Shown here: positions 34,325 to 45,200 of the stretch, in pieces
Numbering within the stretch: the stretch's first letter is position 1
How the letters are laid out: each line of letters starts with the position of its first letter
Assembly (NCBI RefSeq): GCF_964275005.1
Contig: NC_092705.1
Coordinates: 24,160,673 to 24,224,672, forward strand
DNA from: Diadema setosum
Taxonomy: Eukaryota > Echinodermata > Echinoidea > Diadematoida > Diadematidae
DNA: 64,000 nucleotides
Direction of reading: 5' to 3'
Position numbers and translations under genes: made by a program
Notes under the pieces: generated by a model
What the model was told of the DNA's origin: nothing
Databases searched by the model: none
Seen by the model: the letters and a program-made list of their open reading frames with translations, nothing else

Positions 34325-34474
34325 TTATTCAAACCCATGTTCCTCCTCCTTTCTTTCAAAGGCATCAAGGCTTAACGCATACAGGAGAGATGCCACCATA
34401 AGATACCACAAGAAGATGATACCCACGGCAATGGTAAGCAACATAGATTGACTCTCATTTAAAAAGTGCGTCAT
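34325..34474 (-). CDS. Candidate 49-aa single-pass membrane microprotein
   Basis: An ATG at 34474 opens a 49-codon frame ending TAA at 34325. The predicted protein starts MTHFLNESQS, has one hydrophobic segment (MLLTIAVGIIFLWYLMVASL, residues 11-30, continuing LYAL) and ends in a charged tail (FERKEEEHGFE). This layout is that of small transmembrane regulators, but I recognise no family. The complementary strand of part of this stretch (34355-34434) can also be read as a + strand exon with AAAG and GTAAGC edges, and chance is quite possible. Confidence 0.25.
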   Translation of the reverse strand: MTHFLNESQSMLLTIAVGIIFLWYLMVASLLYALSLDAFERKEEEHGFE

Positions 34475-35067
34475 GACACAAAGTGCAGAGAAGTGAAGAC
34501 TTGTGCCAGACTGGCCAACATGCAGTCTAGGATAAATAAGAATGCTACACTGCCAGTGTGATAAAACAAAACGCTAAACACAGTCAGAAAAGTGGTCAAA
34601 TGAATACATGATAAAGATGAACAAATTCCACAAAATGATACAAAAATAAATATTTTTTTTCCCAGTCATGAATCCTCTACTGCTGTGGAAAAATATAAAT
34701 TACTTTGAAAACATAGGTAATCTTGGACTAAGCATCACCCAAAGCATCTCTTCATCAATGCTGCATGATATCTCATACATCTCTCTTTGTAGATGCAAAA
34801 TAACGTATGAGTACACTTGCTAAGTTTTGTTATCTTGTAACACAATTCAACAGCATGGCACAAGACAGAGAACAATACATTGAATCAAATATATTTGCTG
34901 TACACTGGCACAAAGTTCGTAGGTTGGATTTGATGGTGGCAAGTGGAAGTCGTGCACCTCCATGTGTCACTGCAGACACACTGGCTATGACCAACGTGAA
35001 TTCATCAACCCAGCTTGTTCCTCCACTGTCCCACTTGGCAGCGAATCCAGGGTACAGTACAGTGGCA

Positions 35068-35521
35068 CCACCCACGTGATAATAAATATTCCAAGATGGC
35101 TGCTAGCGATGTGTTCTCTTGCAAGACATCTCGGCGAACTATAGCGGCCAAAACTGACGCGGCATTGCTCAGCGAGGCGTCTCTTCCCACTTCCATCTGG
35201 CACATGACTCACTGGTCAGTTTCATCCTTGAACAGGTGCGAGTTGGCGACAGGAATTCCAAGTTCTGGTGGTATGGCACAGGAACAGACCAGACTTCTCC
35301 CTGCAGTTGTTGTTTTGTTTTGTTTTTCTTGCAGGGACACTCACTCAACCTTTCCCATGTTGGCACGCTTAATCACATTGCACCACATTCTCTTCGGTAC
35401 CTCAAAGTACACCGAGTTGCTGCCACTACACGGGAGAATGAACAAAGGGAGGAGGAAAAAAGAGAGAAAAAAACTAACAGTTAATGATCTGGAAAAATAT
35501 GAATATAGCAAACAGGGATAG
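35068..35521 (+). CDS. Possible small two-exon gene, unrecognised
   Basis: CCAAGATGGCTGC at about 35091 resembles the YY1-type motif that covers the start codon of many housekeeping genes, with a CACGTG E-box about 20 bases upstream. The frame from the ATG at 35096 (MAASDVFSCKTSRRTIAAKT...) runs to CAG/GTGCGAG near 35235. A T-rich acceptor, TTTTTCTTGCAG, follows at about 35335. The intron would be only about 100 bases. Continued in phase, the frame stops at about 35519. CpG content is raised in 35100-35240. No family is recognised. The region also overlaps a possible - strand last exon of timeless. Confidence 0.25.
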
Positions 35522-35844
35522 AGTTGTACAGGTGTTTGATAATATGTCAGTGATCATACTCAATGCTGTCTTGTTTTTCTGATCTTTTGTATAATCATAC
35601 TTGGTCTTCACAAGGTCTATCATAACACAGACTAAACAAGTACCAGGTACTGTAAAACAATTTTTGCAGACACGAAACTTTTGCAAATTTTGTGAGCCAA
35701 GAATCCTGTAAGTAAAATGCTCTCCAAAGTTTTTGTCTTCACAATGCATTGACTGCCAGTCACCCATTTGTGAAAAGTTTCAAGTTGTGAGTGTTCCTGG
35801 TTTTATGGAAATCTTACTTTGGAGAGTTACAGCAGACAAATCTG

Positions 35845-36244
35845 TTAGGGTTTGTATAGTATTGGTTAAGGTGAGGACTCAGCTTTCAACTTTTTGCACG
35901 ATACTTAGAAACCACTTCATGAAATGTTAAGAGCATACAATTCTAGAGGAATTCAAAGTTTATTTGATGAAACTCGGTTTTGAAAAGGCTGAGAAATCCA
36001 AAGAAAGAGTAAAACAAAGCAATCCTAATAAAAGATGGGTCACACCTTATATTAGGTTAGCTTTATATTGGATATCTCAGCCGCGATTTCAAAACCAATT
36101 TTCATCAAATAAACTTCGAATTCCTCTAGAAATGTATGCTCTTACATGCTTCATAAGAGGTATCTCCTTGTCTCAAAAAATTATCATCAAAAAATGTTGA
36201 AAACCTGAAGCCCTATCTCAACCGAAACTATACCATCCCTTTAA
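35845..36244. mobile_element. Fold-back MITE, family A, copy 4
   Basis: About 400 bases, starts TTAGGGTTTGTATAGTATTG and ends ACTATACCATCCCTTTAA. It lies about 50 bases beyond the last recognised timeless exon and supplies TTTATT strings that read AATAAA on the gene's strand. Confidence 0.75.
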
Positions 36245-36295
36245 AAGTTACTGAAACAGACCAACATGCATCATAACACTAAGTACAAATCCCAC

Positions 36296-39200
36296 TCACC
36301 TCTTGGGAGCTGAGATGTCCAGGAAGTCCTTGCCCAGGTCCAAGTCCTCAAGGCCCAGCATGACGCCCTCCTGGGTGAGACCAGTCGTCTCCTTGAATTC
36401 ATCCGGAATCTTGTCAGCCTGGTCCATCTCAAATTTGAGATTTGCTGTGATTTAAAGAAACAGGAGAATTAGTCAGACATGAGGCGGGTATGAAACAATT
36501 ACCTGCATATCTGCCAATGTGAAAGCTCAATATACACGACAAATGGGAGAAGAATTTGCAAACCTGAGAATTTTCATCAAAACACTCCAAACAGATGTTT
36601 ACAAAAGTACAAGCACAATGGCTACATACAGCTTCTTCTTTCCATGAAAAATAACACTCCTAATAAAATATAAACATTTGGGAGGGATGCATTTCTTGTC
36701 ATACAAGCACACATGAGCACCTATGTCAGATGCCATTTGCACTCACATACATTACTGAAGATGAGGGAGAGATTGGAGATTTCAAAGTAGACCGAGGAAA
36801 ACGTGACAAATGTTAACTTGACTGATGGGGGTGTAAATGAGTATTTGAAGGGAGACAATTTCAAAACAGGCAAGGAAACGGTGTAAAGTAAAATTTAAAC
36901 AGAATGTAAGTCTCACTGAACATCCTGAACATCACGAGCAGTGTCAGCAAATTTGCTTCTCACAAATATCTTCATAAATTGGTAAATTTGTAGATACTTG
37001 CCACAAGGTGACTGAAAGTGTTTACAGAGCAAAGGAGTGATCCTGTATTACTTTATGCATCTAGGGAAATTGGGTGCACTGTGCCCAAGTGAGCATTATG
37101 AAAGAAGAACAAAGACGAGAGATGGGGGAAGAGTTTAATACAGTGGAGTACTAGTAGCTGCCGATCAACCCTACCTTTGTTGATTGGTCCCAGATCACAG
37201 GCGGTCTTGTAACACATGTCACTGGTCCAGAAGGTAGGAACTGACGGGTGGAGGCGGCCGGTATCCTGAGAGGTGTGCAGCCCCAGCTTATGGAGCAGGG
37301 ACCTGAAATGGGGCTCACTCTGGACGGCCTCTTCCTTCTCTGTAAAGGGGATGATGGGCACAGACTTTCCGTCCGCTGGGGTTGGGGTAATCAGAGGAGG
37401 GGCAACAAAAGGAAGAAGGAGATTAGGTTCAAATCTTTCTATGACTTCTTCCAAGTCAAACGATAATGTAAAACTACAGAATTATCTGCTTAGGACTGAT
37501 TTCTCCAAGATCGACCTAAATATATGTGGTCAGTAAATATGAATATAAAGAAAATAAATTGATATTGATAAATTGCTTGAGGGTATAAGAACATATTATT
37601 TAAGATAAAGGGAAGCTTCATCTGCATATTTGTACACTCTCTCTTGATTCAGGAAAATTTGGTCAAATGGTGATGGTTGGGATCATCTCTGACCTCCCAA
37701 AATAATAATAATAATAATTCTGCAGTAAATACAGGTGACATACACAAGTTATATGCAAAGCAGTCTGACAAATATGCAAAATCTGATGTTTAACATCATA
37801 ATGGGATAAACCTTGTCAATTTACAAACATCAATAAAGATGATTGCTAAAATGAGTGCGGAAGATATGTATTTTGCCGTAAAAGTGCACTGATGGCTATT
37901 CCCTGTGGATTTGTAAAACTAGAAATTAAAAAGTGATCATTACTTCATTAATAACATATTTCAATCTTTATACATCTTGATTTGTATCTTGCTTCATATA
38001 ATTGTAACATATGAGTATTTGTGTTTCTTTAAAGTACACCTAAACTCAGTTGGTGTGATGTGGAGATTATAGTTTTAAATACTTACAACAGCAATGCCAG
38101 ATGTGAGGTTCACCAACATGGACCTTGGGGCAGTCTATGGACACAAAACCACATACAACCATTTAGCATTAGCTAGGTTAAAAGTGGCATATCACCATGT
38201 TAATACCTCTTGAGCTATGATTTGTGGTACACTTCAATGTGAATGCAGGAATGCTCTATATATGGCAACATTTTATTTGGTGTTTCTTGAAATTAAGAAG
38301 TCATTCATTCATGCTGTCCCTCGATATAATCTCTTGCAATACCACCTCTACTAGTACATACTAGTGTCACATATCGCACAAAAAAGGAGAAAAAATGTGG
38401 AACAAGTTATACACTGCATTACATCCCCTTTCTACAAGAACAAGACCCAAAATGCGTAATAATGTTAGAGTATCAAACACAGAAACCTAGAGTGATAATA
38501 ATGTGCAGACTGTGAGTATGTTCCACACAAATTTATTCATATGACATTTACAATTGCAGCTGATTGACTACATTTTTATATTTGCAAGTGATCATAGAAA
38601 ATCAAAGCATTACAAATTTGCACTACTTGAATAAAAATAGAATCATAACTGTACCACTTTGTACATCAAACTTGATTCTTAGTCTCAGAGATGTTCTAAT
38701 GGGTGAAAGGTTTTCTTCTCCATACATGTGAAATCCAATTTTCAAGCAATTTCGATCATCAATCCATTACACATCAATTTTTCAAGTGTCAGAGACAAAA
38801 TTATGGGCATTTTTTTCCCACTTACTCAGTTTGAAGTAGCAAATCTCCAGTAAGATACCTTGCAGCTCACGGATCTCATCTTCAAAGCCTGTCGAAAGGA
38901 AGGGCAGCAAAAAAGAAAAAAAAAATGGTGGTGAAAATAAAATATTGCATCGCATTGTAGAGGATGCACTAATGGAGGAGATTACTCCGCGCGAATACGG
39001 TGAGATAAAGCTAACTGATCAATCAGAGCTTGAGCAAAATCTGATGGATCATATGCCCCATTCCAGTAAGCCAGTCTTCAAATACGTCTAGGGGTGCACA
39101 GAAACGAGGCTGGCTAGAGATTAACTTGAAAGTTTATATTCACTGGGGGGGGGGGGGGGGGAACGGTGTTAATAGGTCTCTTGACGTCGGGATGAAATTT

Positions 39201-42200
39201 ATGGTGCATCACAAGATCCAGAATATTGCAGAACAAAATCCAACGCTATGTCAATGTCTTCAGCCATTTGTAAAAGAAAAGTACGCAAAAATAAAAAAAA
39301 AAATAAAAAAATTTGTTGAATATGCTAATCTGTCTTGGACTTGGACAGGGAAAAGACAAATTGTAGATCTCATTTCAATTCTGAAATTGGACACGATCAC
39401 GCATACAGGAATAGACAGACATTAGAAAACGCTGGAGTTCATCGCAGTTTACCTTTCTCTTTCAGAGCGGCAATGCAGTCTGCTACCGTTGTCTTCTCCA
39501 CTGGCTTCGCCATCATCGACGGCCCTTCGTCCTCCGGCCCGTCGCATTCACTGTCGCTCTCGTCACGGGGCACATAGAGGCCCTTGACATTGCCAGTGAC
39601 TTTGAAGTTGAATTTCTGCAAAGATTAACAGGGTAATTTACACAATGACATAAAAAGTTAGATGCAGGTGACACAGGGAAATTTTACACGAACTGCACGT
39701 TAGTCATTGTGATCAGCTGAGCCATTCGTTAATCTAGCTTTTCGGTCTTTTGTTTTCCAACCAAATTTTGATGCACATAATCTTATGGCATTAACACTCC
39801 TTGCAATTTCCTTGGAATTTCCCTGTAAATCTTTTTTTTTAAAATCTCTTTAATGCATATTACTTGGGTGGGCAATTTCTGACATATTTCTCAAGTAACA
39901 TGGGAAACTTTTAATCATAACTTCAAGAATATTCCTTGTTATGTAACAAGTGAGGCATCACTGGGAAGATTTTACTTTGCTCTGTCTGATGAAAGACTTA
40001 TTCAAATGTTCACAAATGGTGCTTAGCCCATTTTGCGATCAGACTCTTCACATGTACAGCAATTTTCAGCTGTGAATATGTGAACATACCTTGCTTTTGC
40101 CATTTTCTGATTCTGACGTCTCATGTTTCCTACAAAGAAGAACAAAAGAAAACATGGCAGAGTTTAATCACCAACATGGTCAGAATAAGCTCATTCTGCT
40201 CCTGATTGAAGATTAACTGATCTGGGGCAGAAAGGGTACAGTAGTAATATAAGTTGCAATTATTACATAAACGTGTGCTTGTGAAATCTTATTTCTCTAT
40301 TTAAAGATCCAACAGAATGAGAAAATACAGTTTCAATACACAGCCAAAAGTCTAGGTCACGTTTTCCATTCTTAATAACTATAACACACATACACATACA
40401 CACACACAAACACACACACACACATACACACACACACAAACACACACACACACACATTAAGAAAACAACATTCAAACTGTTACCAAGGGATGGAAAAGCA
40501 AGATTCAGAAAACTCACCTTTTGCGAGGAGCAATGTCGTCAATCAATGTCACCATTTGTAGACACTTCTCCTTGTGCATACAGCCCAGAACACAGAACTC
40601 GTGGACGATGTAGTCAATCAATTTCTGTGATTGCTGCAAATGAGAGTGGTGATAATACATAAGCATTAATAAAAAGAAATAATAATACTATGAACTACCT
40701 GCCTTTACATCAGCATGCAGTGGATGAATGAACAAAAGAGGGTGCCTTCTCCCAAAATAGTGATGAAATTGTAACATACATCATATCACAATTATCAGTT
40801 AATTTGCAATGCAGCCATATCTGATTGCGACATTAATCCCTCTTGAAAGATATCTTCTTCTTTTTTTTTTTTTTTAGTACAGCAAGTTTCTAACGATTGA
40901 TATTGGTAGTTACCTTGGAGATGTGGCCACTGCCTGACTCCCAAAGGCAAGCAAAGGTGGTGAGGATGGGAATCTGGAAGAGGACCTCCGGGTTTTGGAT
41001 GTCCACAGCGATGTGATGCATCATGGTCATGACGACCTCGTTCTCCTGCAGCGAGTTCTGCGAGAACTTGGAGAGCATGTAGTTGTAGACTCGCATGATG
41101 GGCCTCGAGGCAAATCTGGACAGGGAGGGGAAGGACAAAGAGAAACATGGAATCACAACTGGGCAAAGAGGGGAGGAGTATTCCAGGAAAGAGATGTCGA
41201 CTTGCAAAGAATGATGATACAAAGGACACAAAGCATGTTGTCTGCTTCTATGCAATATCTCTTCATTACTGCAAAGGCAGCGTGACAATAAGAGAAAGTA
41301 TGTAAGAGAAAAGTCTCCATCAAAACAAAAAATAAAAATGTATTCACTGTTGCTGTAACGATAATCATGCGGTTGGATTTCTATATTATGCCGCCTGACT
41401 ATCACTTCATATTGCTAACTAGAAATGTCGCTTTGGCGACTGGTATGCCTCCGCCATAATGCATGATTTTCCCAATAGGTCTAGATAGTACATGTGGACA
41501 ATGTGTGATTACATTTTCACAAAATTGGCAAAATATTGAAATGGCAAGTTTGTCACAAATGTGTTGAATGTTCACCTTCCTTGACCTAGGTTTAATTGGA
41601 TGAATAGGAGAGCATGTATCTAGGGATTTAAGGACTTTAACTTGACTTTGACCCATTCATACATTTAGGCACTGAGTAATTTTCAAGGTACAGGTGTGGA
41701 GAAAAAGTGCAATTTCTGAATTGAATAGTAAATTGTTACCATTTCAATCTGGTCCTTGACCCTAAAATTTGTAAGATAATCACTTTCAGGTAGAACATGC
41801 ATAATATGTACTAAGTTTCAAGATAACTTGAGCCACTTCGAGATATGGAGGAAAAAGTTAGTTCAGCACTTTCACTTGATCTTTGACCTTTTGACCTTTG
41901 AGGCAAAAAAAGAAGAAAAAAAAACTTTCCAGAGAATTTCTATTAGGTTACACAGGGCTGCACACTGGCGCCGGTCCGACGGTCAAAGACCGGTAAAAGT
42001 CACTGTCGGACCGGTAACTTTTCAGGAAATCCACAAGTTACCGGTCCGACATGACCAGTAAAAAAAAGCATTGGTGGGGTCAGTAGAAAGAAAAAGAGCA
42101 GCCCCGATCAGGAAGAAACAGAATGCAAGATATCGCACTGTTCAACAAGTTTTACGCAAGTTTTCGTTTATGTCTACCGGTGCAATTTGTACAGTAAACA

Positions 42201-45200
42201 TACATTAGTTTTAAGCACTAGCAGTCGACCAGTTACAGTTTTCGCGCTCGCTTGCGCATTTGGCGCTGCTCACGCACTGCCATGAAATGCAATACATGCA
42301 AAGCATGTACAGTGTAACTGCTTTTCGTTTGCTTGCAATCGGCGGTCATGCCAGACAAGAAGCATTGATAGAAGCGCACGTATTTCCGGGTCATTTTACT
42401 CATGATTTTTTAACGCAAGATCAATCCGATCCCGGCTTCGCAGCAGCGTGGCAGTTATGTTAGAACTAATTTACTTGTGTTGATTTTTAGAAAAAGTAAA
42501 AAGACATTCAATATTCAGCGATACCGTAAATGGATCTGATTGCGTTTATTTTCGTTTTACACAGTCATTTCACAGATGAATATTTTCATTCGTTCAGAAT
42601 GGTCTCATTTTAATGAAGATAGGCGCAAAAAGGATCACGAAATCGGCCCTTCCGTGTACTTTTTAAGAACGCATGCACAAAATGTGAAGAGATAATACTA
42701 GAGAGAGAAAAAAAATCATGAAATCATCGCAGTCCCGCTTACATATTTGAGGTAGAAATCGTCCCCCCAAAAAAGATCATGAATTCGACCGGCCGCGTTG
42801 TATCTTTCAAAAGCTTATGTACGAAATGCGAAGAGATTATAGAGGAGAAAAAAAAATAAATAAAGGACACATTTGGTGAGTGCCTCATTAAAGATTACAG
42901 ACGAATAACAATTCATGAAATCAACGCAATATCGTTGAAATTTGAGGAAATAATAGGCGCAAAAAGGATCTTGAATTCAGTCCTGCATGCCGTGTTGGTT
43001 ATCAAAACACATGCACAAATGCGACAAGATTATCGGGAGAAAAATAGAAAACACATTTTTACCCTTCTGGTGCGTGCATTACAAAAGATTACATTTGAAG
43101 TAATTCATGAAATCGCCACAATCCCGCTGATATTTGAGGTAGAAATAGGCGCAAAAAGGATCGTGAGTTCAGCCGTGTCGTATACCTTTTAAGAACGCAT
43201 GTACGAAATGGGAAAAGATTAGCGGGAGAAAAATAAAGGACACATTTTCACCCCTTTTGGCGCTTGCATCATGTAGGTTACAGCCGAATAGTAATTCATG
43301 AAAATTTCGCAATCCCGTTGGAATTTGAGTGAACAATAATAGGCGCAAAAAGAATCTCAAATTCCGCCCTGCATGCAGTGTATAATTTTGCAAACGCATC
43401 CACAAATGCGAAGAAATTATCGGGAAAAAAATAAAGAACGCATTTTCAACCCTTCTGGTGCCTGTATCACAAAAGATTACAGCCGAAATAATTAATGACA
43501 TATCGCAATCCCGCTGATATTTGATGTAGAAATGGGCGCTAAAAGGACCGTGAATTCGGCCGTGACGTGTATAGGCATGTACGCAATGCGAAGTGATTAT
43601 TGAGTGAAAAATACAGGACACATTTTCAACCCCTTTTGGCCCGTGCATCATAAAGATTACAGCCGAATAATCATTCATAAAATCATCGCAATCCCGCTGA
43701 TATTTGAGGTAGAAATAGGCGCAAAAAGGATCGTGAATTCGGCCGTGTCGTATACCTTTAAAGAACGCATGTACGGAATGCGAAGAGATTAAGAGATGAA
43801 GTTTGAGGAAACGATATAGGCGCAAAAGAATCATGATTTTTGGCCGTGTCGTGTATCTTTTAACAACGCATCTACGAAATGCGAAGAGTTTATCGGGGAA
43901 AAATAAAGGACACATTTTCAACCCCTTTTGGCGCGTGTATCATAAAAGATTTCATCCGAAGTCATACATGAAATCATCGCAATCCCGCTGATATTTGAGG
44001 TAGAAATAGGCGCAAAAAGGATCGTGAATTCGGCCGTGTCGTATACCTTTAAAGAACGCATGTACGAAATGCGAAGAGATTATGGGGAGAAAAATAAAGA
44101 ACGCATTTTCAACCAGTATAGCTGGTGCGTGCATCACAAAAGATTACATCCGAAGTAATTCATGAAATCGCCACAATTCGGCTGATATTTGATGTAGAAA
44201 TAGGCGCTAAAAGGATCGTGAATTCGGCCGTGTCGTATTCGCATGTGCCAAATGCGAAGAGATTATTGGGAGAAAAATACAGGACACATTTTCAACCCCT
44301 TTTGGCCCGTGCATCATAAAGATTACAGCCAAATAATAATTCATAAAATCATCGCAATCCCGTTGAAGTTTGAGGAAACAATAGGCGCAAAAAGAATTAT
44401 GATTTTTGTCCGTGTCGTATATCTTTTAAGAACGCATTTACGAAATGCGAAGAGTTTATCGGGGAAAAATAAAGGACACATTTTCAACCCCTTTTGGCGC
44501 GTGTATCACAAAAGATTACAGCCGAAGTAATTCATAAAATCATCGCAATCCCGCAGATATTTGAGGAAGAAATAGGCGCAAAAAGGATTGTGAATTCGGC
44601 CGTGTCGTATACCTTTAAAGAACGCATGTACGGAATGCGAAGAGATTATGGGGAGAAAAATAAAGAACGCATTTTCAACCATTCTATAGCCGGTGCGTGC
44701 ATCACAAAAAGTTACATCCGAAGTAATTCATGAAATCGCCACAATTCCGCTGATATTTGAGGTAGAAATAGGCGTAAAAAGTACCATGAATTCGGCCGTG
44801 TGAAACATCTTTTAAGAACGCACCTATGAAATTCGAAGAGTTTATCGGGAAAAAATAAAGGACACATTTTCAACCCCTTTTGGCGCTTGCATCACAAAAG
44901 ATTACAGCCGAAAAGTAATTATGAAATCGTCACAATCCCGCTGATATTTGAGGTAGAAATAGGCGCAAAAAGTATCATGAATTCGGCCATGTGGTGCATC
45001 TTTTAAGAACGCACTTACGAAATTCGAAGAGTTTATCGGGAAAAAATAAAGGACACATTTTCAACCCCTTTTGGCGCGTGCATCAGAAAATATTACAGCC
45101 GAAGTAATTTATGAAATCGTCACAATCTCGCTAATATTTGAGGTGGAAATGGGCGCAAAAAGGATTGCGAATTCGGCCCTGCATGTCGTGTACCTTTCAA

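Noticed and set aside
43169-43921. The longest open frame in the window (250 codons, - strand)
   Set aside because: It lies wholly in the 190-bp satellite and its protein repeats HGRIHDPFCAYFYLKYQRD with the monomer. A tandem array without stops explains it.
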